In this document: positions 15,338-22,576 of the stretch, in pieces
Layout of the letters: the number at the start of each line of letters is the position of its first letter
Position numbering within the stretch: position 1 is the stretch's first letter
Origin: Planctomycetales bacterium
GTDB lineage: Bacteria; Planctomycetota; Planctomycetia; Pirellulales; Thermoguttaceae
NCBI GenBank assembly: GCA_007119795.1
Contig: SKOZ01000026.1
Location: 1 to 25,408, forward strand
Length of the DNA stretch: 25,408 nt
Reading direction: 5' to 3'
Notes under the pieces: model-generated
What the model saw: only the letters and a program-made list of their open reading frames with translations
What the model was told of the DNA's origin: nothing
Databases searched by the model: none
Program-made: the position numbers and the translations under genes

Positions 15338-16426
15338 GTGAACGCCCCGCCCGTCACCGTCCAGGTCGAACTCGGCCCGCGGAGCTACCAGATCGACGTC
15401 GGCAGCGGCAACCTCGCCGAGGTAGCGCAGCGGGTCGCCGCCCTGGGCGATGTCTCCCACGTGGTGATAGTCACCGACGAAAACGTCCAGGAACCCCACG
15501 CCATGGCGGTCGGCCAGGCCCTCGCCGTCGGGGCCGAGGTCGATGTCGTCGCCGTGCCCCCGGGCGAGACCAGCAAGTCGGTCGAGACGGCCTTCGGACT
15601 CTGGGAGGGCTTGCTCGAACTGGGCGCCGACCGGCGGACGCTCATCGCGGCGGTCGGTGGGGGCGTCGTCGGTGACCTGGCCGGTTTCCTGGCCGCTACC
15701 TACGCCCGCGGCCTTCGCTTCTTCCAGGTCCCCACCAGCCTTCTCGCCCAGGTCGACAGCTCCGTGGGCGGCAAGGTAGGCATCAACCTGCCCGGGGCCA
15801 AGAACATGGTGGGGGCCTTCCTCCAGCCGGTCGGGGTCCTCATCGACACCCAGGTTCTCGATACGCTTCCCGATCGCGAGTACCGGAGCGGCCTGGCCGA
15901 GGTGGTCAAGTACGGCGTGATCCTCGACGCCGGCCTCTTCACCTACCTCGAAGAGAACGTCGCCGCGATCGTCGATCGCGATCACCACGCGCTCCGCAGC
16001 GTCGTGGCCCGCTGCTGCCGGCTCAAGGCCGACGTCGTCGAGCAGGACGAGCGCGAGGAGACGGGCCTGCGCGCCGTGCTCAACTACGGGCATACCTTCG
16101 GCCACGCCCTGGAGGCCGTGGCCGGCTACGGCGAACTGCTCCACGGCGAGGCGGTGGCCATCGGCATGGTCTGTGCCGCCCGGCTGGCCCAACGGCTCGG
16201 CCGCGTGGCCCCCGCCTTCTCGGCGCGGCAGGAGGCCCTGCTGCGCGCCTTCGGCCTCCCCGTGGCGGTCCCTTCGCTGGACCGGGAGGCCCTCATGGCG
16301 GCCCTGTCCCGGGACAAGAAGGCGCAGCACGGCCACCTCCGCCTCATCCTCCCTCGCCGCCTGGGAGCGGTCGAGCTGGCCGAGGGGATCGAGGCCGAAC
16401 GCGTTCGCGCTGCGTGGGAGGCGTAA
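15338..16426 (+). CDS. aroB: 3-dehydroquinate synthase
   Basis: Second step of the shikimate pathway, converting DAHP to 3-dehydroquinate; NAD- and metal-dependent, cytoplasmic. 362 residues, normal for the family. Visible blocks: NAD-binding GGGVVGDLAGF (107-117), PTSLLAQVDSSVGGKVGIN (132-150), GAKNMVGAF (153-161), LAEVVKYG (186-193) and NYGHTFGHALE (249-259), LHGEAVAIGM (268-277). Metal ligands E188, H252 and H269 are present, as are the substrate-binding K146 and K156. Start is GTG at 15338, supported by AAGGA six bases upstream. Divergent from the ABC operon and convergent with the following pseudogene, so probably a single transcription unit. Confidence 0.97.
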   Translation: MNAPPVTVQVELGPRSYQIDVGSGNLAEVAQRVAALGDVSHVVIVTDENVQEPHAMAVGQALAVGAEVDVVAVPPGETSKSVETAFGLWEGLLELGADRRTLIAAVGGGVVGDLAGFLAATYARGLRFFQVPTSLLAQVDSSVGGKVGINLPGAKNMVGAFLQPVGVLIDTQVLDTLPDREYRSGLAEVVKYGVILDAGLFTYLEENVAAIVDRDHHALRSVVARCCRLKADVVEQDEREETGLRAVLNYGHTFGHALEAVAGYGELLHGEAVAIGMVCAARLAQRLGRVAPAFSARQEALLRAFGLPVAVPSLDREALMAALSRDKKAQHGHLRLILPRRLGAVELAEGIEAERVRAAWEA

Positions 16427-16462
16427 GAGCGGGGGGAGGGCGGAAACGTTTCTGGCCTGCGT

Positions 16463-16485
16463 GAGGGGAAGGCTTCCTACCCCTC
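16463..16485. terminator. Hairpin between convergent aroB and the haem-protein pseudogene
   Basis: GAGGGG (16463-16468) pairs with CCCCTC (16480-16485), with GGAAG/CTTCC as an alternative inner pairing. It lies 36 bases after the aroB stop. No T-run. Confidence 0.4.
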
Positions 16486-16532
16486 TCCGCGGCCTGGTGC
16501 CCCTGCCGACTCCTTTCGCTCCGCCGCGGTCG

Positions 16533-18307
16533 TCAATCGAGCGACGGCCAGACGACCAGGCCGCGGCGCTGGCCGTCGGCGTCCTCGTAGGCGCCGAGAA
16601 AATCGGAGTTGGCGTCCAGCCAGACGGTGATGCGGCGCAGCTCCTCCTCGCTCAGCGAGACGCCGTAGTGGCTCTCGTCGAGGTACTCGGTGAGCCTGGC
16701 GGCGCGGGCCCCGAAGCGGCCGGGCTCGCTGCGGATGCCACCGGGAGCGGAGGTGGGCGCGCGCGAGGAGGCGTGGAAATAGAAGCCGAAGTCGCTCGCC
16801 AGGTGAGTGTAGGAACGGCTGAAGCCGTGCGGCCCCTCGATGGTGCCGCTCAAGTCGAGCGCCCCCTCCTGCCGGTGGCACTCGACGCAGTGGCGGTCGA
16901 GCACCGGCTGCACCAGCCGCACGTAGTTGAACGGCCTGGACCCTTCCGGCTCCGGCTCGATCGGCGAGGGGGGCCGCAACAGGGCCAGCGGCGTTTGCTG
17001 GGGGGTGTGCGGCGGCGTGTGCTTCCGCTCGTGGCACCCCTGGCAGGTGAGCCGCTCGCCGGGATGGACGTACGTCGAAGAGCGCATCGACTGCACGGCC
17101 ATCCCCTGCTCGTCCAAGGCCTGAAAGTAGATCGACTTCCCCACCGGGGCCTCGAAGAAGGCACTGCCGTCGGCCTCGACCGGCACCGTGCCGAGGACCG
17201 CGCGGGCGTTCGCCCCCTCGGCGGCACCGATCCTCGGCTGGTCGACCGGCGAAGTGGTCTTGGGCAGCACGTGGATGATCCGCAGGGCACGGATCTCGAT
17301 CCCTTCGGGCCACTCGAAGTCGCTGTCGTAGACGTTCATCACGGCGATCGTTGCCGGGGGGACCACGCCGCCCGCGGCTTCTACGTCGCGGGCCGTCTGG
17401 ACGGTCTGCCGGGGGATCACCGGCGGCCGGGCCCGGCCGCGCAGCGGCATCGGGGCATAGCAGGAAATCTCCGGATCGCGATAGACCAGCTCGCGGTTGC
17501 CGTCGCCGTCGATCCAGTAGATGCCGCGGTTGTAGTTGCCGCGGTTGCCGGCGGCCGCCCCTTGGGTCACCAGACGGTTCATGGCGTCCGGGTCGTAGAC
17601 CACGAGGTAGTCGTCCTCGCTCAGCGGCCAGGGGGTGCCGAAAATCATGAACTCCTGTTCGGGCCGGATTTCCGCTTCGGGGAAGGGAAGCTCGGGTGTC
17701 AAGCGCACAAGCTGCGACATGGCGCCGTCGTCCTCCCGCCGCGGGTCGATGAGGACCAGGGAGCCGAACTCGTGCGCATGGTGCGCGGAGGCCACCGCCA
17801 CGTAGCGGTGGGACCCGGGGATGGCGCGGATCTGCGACTCCATGTGAGGACGGTCGAACGGGTAGTTGCTCGGGTAGTTGCCATGGAAAGCGCGGGGGTC
17901 TCGGCCGTCGGGATAGGAAATCCACTTGTGGTGCGCGATCTCCGCGTGGCGGTCGATGTAATCCCAGCGGGTGTAGACGAGCATGCCGTCGTGATTCACG
18001 CTGGGGTTCCACTCCTGCGTCTCGTGGAAGCTCAGGCAGATGAGAATCGCGTTTTCCCTTCCGCGCAGAGCGGCGCCGGCTCCGCGCGGTTCAGCTCCAC
18101 CTCGCCGGCGGCGGCGATGACTGCGAAGCGGCTGTCTTCAGCGATCCAGTGGGCCTCCACGAGGGACGCGACGCGGTCGGCCACTGCGATCCCTTCGGCG
18201 CCTGTGGGCGGCTCGGGGAGCGACTCCGCCTCGGCCGTCCCGGCCGCCAGGCAGAGCCAGCACGCCAGAACCGCTTTCCGCAGGGCCCACGATTGAGTTC
18301 CCTTCAT
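16533..18307 (-). pseudogene. Broken hydrazine-synthase-alpha-like dihaem protein gene
   Basis: Two out-of-frame pieces. The first (18307-18032, 91 residues) begins with a clear signal peptide (MKGTQSWALRKAVLACWLCL, cleavage near AEA-ES) and stops early. The second is open from about 18137 and reads ICLSFHETQEWNPSV, then from a GTG at 17999 another 488 residues: VYTRWDYIDRHAEIAHHKW, GNYPSN, AIPGSHRYVAVASAHH, VLIDPR, then two haem-c motifs CQGCH (319-323) and CVECH (371-375). That body fits the hydrazine synthase alpha-subunit-like proteins common in planctomycetes, usually well over 600 residues. What is missing is most of the beta-propeller that should precede LSFHETQEW. A deletion with loss of frame, or a consensus error near GGGAAAA (about 18052-18058), explains it. 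No hydrazine synthase beta/gamma partner is nearby, so an anammox role is not implied. Confidence 0.75.
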
Positions 18308-18768
18308 CGCACCGTCCTCGTGCTCGGCACGACGCGGAACCCCGACGTGCCATGACCGTCATCTGGCTGCCCACCGACTTCTCTCGCGCGAAGGACCACC
18401 ATCCCCAAAGCCGGCAACCCTCGAAGGCGCCACTCGGCGACCGCCTGCAGTAGCCGCTTTCTGCCAATACTCCTCAAAGGGCAAACCCGCCACGGTAATC
18501 CATGCCCGTTCTAGCACGGGCGAGAGCCACAGGCAACCATTGTTGGAGTTCGTGGCGCACGATGGGGGTCACGTCTTCCACGTCCCCAGCGCCCTGGCGT
18601 TCGTCGAGCGGCACCTGGGGCGGTAGCCGGTGTTGATTGGTGTCCGAGCATCTGCCCACGCGGTCCCGTTCTCGAATCCCTCTTCCCCGGAATCTCTCCG
18701 TCTGCTCCTCTGCAAAACCGTGCTGGACGGATTGCCCAGGCGCGGCGCCGAGACGGCCCCCCCCGGCC
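18308..18768. other. Intergenic region between ATPase gene and the haem-protein pseudogene
   Basis: About 460 bases with no convincing gene. On the minus strand a GAGGA lies just upstream of the pseudogene ATG. A short inverted repeat GCCCGT-TCTAGC-ACGGGC occurs at 18504-18521. A plus-strand open frame ending at 18626 was considered as a gene remnant and not accepted. Confidence 0.5.
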
Positions 18769-20265
18769 TCAGAGGGCGCCGGTGCCGCGGTCGAAGGCCT
18801 CGTGGTCGCGATGGTAAAGGGCGAGGACCGACTCGAAGGTCGCCGCGGAAACCCGGTAGACCGGCTGGGCATCGGTATGGGCGTTGGTGTGGGCGACGAG
18901 CAGGCGGTAGAGCAGCTTGAAGAGGTGGCGGGGGACCTTGAGGCCGCGGATGGCCTCGAGCAGCCGTTGCGGGTAGACCGCTTCGTCGAAGAGGTCGTCC
19001 AGGCGCGCCGGTTCCCGTCCGGCGACGGTGCAGGCGGCGAGGCGGGCATTGGCCAGGTCGTAGAGCGATTCGCCCGTCCAGTCCAGCGAGCGGACGAGGT
19101 TCTGCTTGTCGAGGCGGGCTCGCTGGTGGAAGCTGGCGTCCTCGCGGTCGACGAAGCGCAGGAGCTCGTCGGGCAGGAGCAGCTTCAGGCCCAACCCGGG
19201 GTGTTTGAGGAGCTTGTTGTCCAAGAGCGGCCAGACCAGGGCCCGCATCAGTTCCGCCGATCCGGTGATCAGGTAGGGCTCGTCGACGCGGTCCACCAGG
19301 ACCACGATGCCGCTGAAGCCCATCTCGCCGAGGATCGCCTGGAGCTTGGCGAGCATCTCGTAGCGGTCGTCGGTCCGCTGGGCGACGGGCATGGGCTGCC
19401 CGGAGAGGTGACGGTCGCCCAGGCGAACGAGGACGCGCCGCAGGCGCTTGCCGTCGTGGTTCAGACACCGCGCGTGGCGGAGGATCCGCCGCGCCCGCCA
19501 CCAGCCCTTGGCCTGCTGCCAGAGCCAGGGCCCCCAGGAAGCGGCCCAGGCCAGGTAGGGCCAGGGGGTGGCGAGGTAGCCCCACCACCCCTGCCAGACG
19601 ATCAGTCCCGCAATGACCAGCGACAGGACGATGCCGAGAACCAGGGGGATGTAGGTCGGCCAGACGGGCAGTCCCAGCTTCCGCCGCAGCTTCGCCCAGC
19701 GGTCGGTGCCCGCCTGGGCCATCGACTGGTCGTAACAGGCGGCCAGCAGGAGGAAGTCGCGGGCCTCGTGCTGATCGAGCGCGGCGGGCTCGACGGGCTG
19801 GATGTCGCAGGCGGCGGCGTGATCGGTGCGGGGCACCTTGAGGGCGCGGTCGACGAGCTGGGTGACCCCCAGGGCGAGCAAGGCGTCGACGTGGTCCCAC
19901 AGCCGCCACTCGCTGAGCACCCGCTCCACGCGGCGCTTGCGGCCGCGGAAACGTTCGCGGAGATGGTCGAGGTAGGGATTGAAATCGTCGTACTGGATCA
20001 CGAAGACCCGCTGGCGGGGGTGGTCGGCATTGTGGTCGGCGAGGTGGCGGGCGATCTGCAGGCGGAGGGCCGTCTTGCCGGAGCCCTTGGCGCCGAAGAC
20101 GATGGCGGTGGCCGGTTCGAGGGGGTTGCCGTAGATCTTGTCCCAAGCGGGATGGTAGGTCTGCTTGATGCAATACCCCTTGAAGACCAGGTCGGTCTGG
20201 GCGTCCTCGTCGGCGAAGGGATTGGCCGAGAGCCCGTGGTGCTCGAGAAACTGCTGGATGCGCAT
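18769..20265 (-). CDS. Membrane-associated P-loop ATPase, function unknown
   Basis: 498 residues from the ATG at 20265 (GAGGA about eight bases upstream; an in-frame TTG/other start at 20334 would add a low-complexity leader). N-terminal block MRIQQFLEHHGLSANPF with FADEDAQTD, then Walker A GAKGSGKT (58-65), IQYDDFNPYLD (90-100), hydrophobic segment(s) about 205-225 and possibly 228-250 rich in Trp, a Walker-B-like IVVLVDRVDEP (320-330) and a helical C-terminus. The order (P-loop, membrane hairpin, hhhhDRxDE) resembles KAP/STAND-type NTPases, in which membrane helices are inserted inside the ATPase fold. It follows the GYF_2 protein gene on the same strand (155-base gap). No known function; a signalling or membrane-switch ATPase is inference. 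Confidence 0.8.
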   Translation of the reverse strand: MRIQQFLEHHGLSANPFADEDAQTDLVFKGYCIKQTYHPAWDKIYGNPLEPATAIVFGAKGSGKTALRLQIARHLADHNADHPRQRVFVIQYDDFNPYLDHLRERFRGRKRRVERVLSEWRLWDHVDALLALGVTQLVDRALKVPRTDHAAACDIQPVEPAALDQHEARDFLLLAACYDQSMAQAGTDRWAKLRRKLGLPVWPTYIPLVLGIVLSLVIAGLIVWQGWWGYLATPWPYLAWAASWGPWLWQQAKGWWRARRILRHARCLNHDGKRLRRVLVRLGDRHLSGQPMPVAQRTDDRYEMLAKLQAILGEMGFSGIVVLVDRVDEPYLITGSAELMRALVWPLLDNKLLKHPGLGLKLLLPDELLRFVDREDASFHQRARLDKQNLVRSLDWTGESLYDLANARLAACTVAGREPARLDDLFDEAVYPQRLLEAIRGLKVPRHLFKLLYRLLVAHTNAHTDAQPVYRVSAATFESVLALYHRDHEAFDRGTGAL

Positions 20266-20318
20266 GGGTGGATCCTCGGTGGGTGATGCCGCCTTGCTCC
20301 CGGGCTCTGCCGGGGAAG

Positions 20319-20361
20319 ACCAGCGGCGAAGCACGGCTTCGCCGCCCCCCGCGCCGCTGGT
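20319..20361 (-). promoter_or_regulatory. Two mutually exclusive hairpins before the ATPase gene
   Basis: ACCAGCGGCG (20319-20328) pairs perfectly (10 bp) with CGCCGCTGGT (20352-20361). A second perfect 8-bp hairpin, GGCGAAGC (20325-20332), loop ACG, GCTTCGCC (20336-20343), shares bases 20325-20328 with the first, so both cannot form fully at once. The element lies in the 155-base gap between the GYF_2 gene and the ATPase gene. It could be an attenuator, a terminator or a palindromic repeat. Confidence 0.45.
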
Positions 20362-20420
20362 TCGCGAGGGCCAGGGGATGGATCAGTACTCCATCTTACG
20401 AGGACCTTGGGACCCCGGCC

Positions 20421-21236
20421 CTACGCCGTTCTGAAGAGTACCACAAGAAGGACGGCCAGGAGGACCGCGACCACGGCGAGGAGCCCGATCACCAGGGCGA
20501 TTGTGGCCTTGGGCGTGCGACGGCGGGGAGCGGTGCGGGCCGGATCGGCGGGCTGGTGCGGCGAGACGGCGACGGTCGGCGCCGGCTGCGAATCCTCTTC
20601 GGTTCCCAACTGCGGGAAGACAGCGCCCGCCTCCTGCCATTCGGGCCAGCCGTCGCGCCAGACGAGCGCGTCGGGAGCTACGCGCCCCTCGGCCATCCAG
20701 GAGCGCATCAGATCGGCTCCGGCGGGCCCGTACTGTTGGTCGACTCCGGCGGGCCGGACGTACCAGACGGCGTTGGGGTTCTCGGCGAGGGGGTCGGTCT
20801 TTTGGGGGGGCTCATGTGGAAGCGGGGGGGGGCCGGCCATCGGTTGGGGAGCGGGTTCGCGCGGCAGTGCCGTGGCGGGCTCGACGGCTCCTGCCTCGGC
20901 CACCGACATCTCCGGGGGGACCATGGTGGTGAAGGGGCTCGGAGAACCGGTGTCGCTGGTGTAATAGGTGGCGGCAGGCCCGTTGTTGGACAATGTGGAG
21001 TGGGGGTCGCCGTGCCCATGAGTGGGGGGCGCCTGGCGCGCAGTCGCCTCGGTGCCCGGCGAGTCGGAATCTCCTTGGCCGGCGACCGCGGCAGCCGGTT
21101 CGCGGCGGCTGCCGCGCGTGCTCTCGTGGGGAACGAGCACCTTGGTCCCACAGTGGGGGCAGAACCCGGCCTTGCCCGCCAGGAAGTTCTTGACGTTCAG
21201 CTTGTGCCCCTTGGGGCAGAAGAATCGGATACCCAT
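20421..21236 (-). CDS. Zinc-ribbon / GYF_2 / single-helix membrane protein
   Basis: 271 residues from ATG 21236 (GGTGGG about four bases upstream). N-terminal zinc-binding motif C7-PKG-H11 and C26-PHC29, then a long low-complexity Pro/Ala/Ser linker (about 40-150), a GYF_2 domain (157-208: NAVWYVRPAGVDQQYGP, MRSWMAEGRVAPDALVWRDG, WPEWQEAG) and a C-terminal membrane helix (245-268). GYF domains bind proline-rich peptides, so a membrane-anchored adaptor is plausible. It is upstream of the P-loop ATPase gene on the same strand and probably transcribed with it. Specific function unknown; this architecture is frequent in planctomycetes. Confidence 0.85.
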   Translation of the reverse strand: MGIRFFCPKGHKLNVKNFLAGKAGFCPHCGTKVLVPHESTRGSRREPAAAVAGQGDSDSPGTEATARQAPPTHGHGDPHSTLSNNGPAATYYTSDTGSPSPFTTMVPPEMSVAEAGAVEPATALPREPAPQPMAGPPPLPHEPPQKTDPLAENPNAVWYVRPAGVDQQYGPAGADLMRSWMAEGRVAPDALVWRDGWPEWQEAGAVFPQLGTEEDSQPAPTVAVSPHQPADPARTAPRRRTPKATIALVIGLLAVVAVLLAVLLVVLFRTA

Positions 21237-21554
21237 CGTCCCACCGGGATGGTTTCGGATGCCCCTCGGCAACACAACTTGGCATCCGTACCAGACTTAG
21301 GGTTCGCGGCCCCGGTCAGCTAAGAATTGGCACCGCACCGGGCTTGCTGCGAGAATCCCCTACCTACTTCCATTGTATCTAGACCCTCCACAGATACAGC
21401 GCTTCGCCGCGGTATTTTTTTCAGACCGCTGGTCAGGCTGCCGGCGCCGTCACGGAAGCTTGACAGAGGCCCTTTCCGCGGGGGACAATCCCTTCCGTCC
21501 TTCCTTTTGCTCTATGCTGCGGCGCTCTTCTCGCCTCCCATCGAGGGCAGTCCC
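21237..21554. other. Divergent gap between the GYF_2 gene and the DUF2007 gene
   Basis: About 320 bases without a credible gene. It carries the best promoter of the window (listed), and on the minus strand a TACAAT box (21377-21372) with a poor -35 that could serve the GYF_2 gene. A run of seven T occurs at about 21415-21421. Confidence 0.55.
21460..21489 (+). promoter_or_regulatory. Sigma-70-type promoter of the DUF2007 gene
   Basis: Perfect TTGACA (21460-21465), an 18-base spacer and GACAAT (21484-21489). Transcription would begin near 21496, giving a leader of about 60 bases to the ATG at 21555. Confidence 0.6.
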
Positions 21555-22187
21555 ATGGCCGGCGCGTTTGCCACCGTCGCTCGATTCCCCACGAGCATCG
21601 AGGCCCACCTGGCGCGGAATCACCTTGCCGATCACGGCATCGAGGCTTGGGTAACCAATGATGCCATTGCGGACATGGCATGGCACCTAATAACTGCGAT
21701 TGGTTGGGTGAAGGTCCTGGTGCGGGCAGAGTGCCTTCCCCGGGCGAGGGGGGTGCTCGAGGGGAAGCAGGCCGATCAGGCTATCCCTCGAGCCCTCTTC
21801 GCGTCGATCGGGTGCGAGGAACTCGCTGCTCTCGCTGGGGACGATGGTAACACGGGTGCCAGGGGCCAAGTGTCACCGCGCGAGCGTTTGGCCGGCCGGG
21901 CGATTCTGGCCACGTTGGGTTCCGCCTCCTTTCCTTTCGGTTTCCTCGTCACGCCTCTTGCCGCGTGGCTCCTTTGGAAGGTTGCAGAAACGCCGGGGAA
22001 ACTCGGGCCGTGGACGTGGTGCTGGGTTTGGCTGGCTGCGGCAGTTCTCTTCCCGCACCTCCTGTTTGCCGTGTTCCTCGTTGGTGGCTTGGTCTACTTT
22101 CTGGTTCTCGATAATATTCAAATTTTTTCCATGCTAGAGTTGTCCTGGGAGGTATGGCGGAAATGGGAAGGCGTGTTCTTTCAATAG
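21555..22187 (+). CDS. DUF2007-domain membrane protein
   Basis: 210 residues. The N-terminus (about 6-70: ATVARFPTSIEAHLARNHLA, DHGIEAWVTNDAIADM, WVKVLVRAECLPRARGVLE) matches the DUF2007 fold, a putative signal-transducing small domain of unknown function. A linker leads to two or three hydrophobic segments (about 120-142 and 155-185). The ATG at 21555 has GAGGG about nine bases upstream; earlier in-frame codons back to 21327 would run through the promoter and are unlikely. It stands alone on the plus strand, divergent from the GYF_2 gene. Confidence 0.8.
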   Translation: MAGAFATVARFPTSIEAHLARNHLADHGIEAWVTNDAIADMAWHLITAIGWVKVLVRAECLPRARGVLEGKQADQAIPRALFASIGCEELAALAGDDGNTGARGQVSPRERLAGRAILATLGSASFPFGFLVTPLAAWLLWKVAETPGKLGPWTWCWVWLAAAVLFPHLLFAVFLVGGLVYFLVLDNIQIFSMLELSWEVWRKWEGVFFQ

Positions 22188-22576
22188 TGGAGGTCTTGCG
22201 GCCAGTAACGGTGATCCTCAACGACGTGTCGCCCGGCCCTATTGTCGTGGAGGCGGCCGCGATCGACCGACCGTTGCCGGACGATGCGCTGGACTTCGGC
22301 TCCCGGAGAATAGACCCGCATCATGGACTACGCGGAGGAAATGGAGCATTGAATTCACACCAGCCGGGTGCTGTCGTAACAGGTTCTCCCCTGCGAGCCG
22401 GCCAAGCGAGGAGCGCGCGGCCGAACCGCCCTGGCAGCCTCGTCGCAATTGCCCTAAAATGCGAGGGTTAGGTGTGATGTTGGAGGCCGCGGTGCCGTGC
22501 CCGCGGCAGACACGGTCCCGATGGGTGGACCGCATGCGGCAGCGGCTTTGGACGGGCAGAGAATTCGCGACAGGTC
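22188..22576. other. Intergenic region before the histidine kinase
   Basis: About 390 bases with no gene I can support. It carries a promoter-like sequence for the kinase near 22431-22460 (listed). The remaining open frames are shadows. Confidence 0.5.
22431..22460 (+). promoter_or_regulatory. Putative promoter for the histidine kinase
   Basis: CTGGCA (22431-22436, 4 of 6 matches to TTGACA), an 18-base spacer and TAAAAT (22455-22460, 5 of 6). The leader would be about 110 bases. Confidence 0.4.

Noticed and set aside
16533..17999. Evidence for anammox metabolism
   Set aside because: The protein is only alpha-like, is broken, and no hydrazine synthase beta/gamma or hydrazine dehydrogenase gene is nearby; such dihaem proteins occur in many non-anammox planctomycetes.
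16477..18012. 511-codon minus-strand frame beside the dihaem protein frame
   Set aside because: Reads as Arg/Pro-rich noise; the neighbouring frame carries both CxxCH motifs and the family sequence.
16173..18296. 707-codon plus-strand frame through the end of aroB and the haem-protein region
   Set aside because: Composition is typical of an antisense shadow; it cuts into aroB in a different frame.
18423..18626. Plus-strand open frame ending LLEFVAHDGGHVFHV, resembling the end of an alpha/beta hydrolase
   Set aside because: No start codon, no upstream domain and only a loose resemblance; too weak to call a gene remnant.
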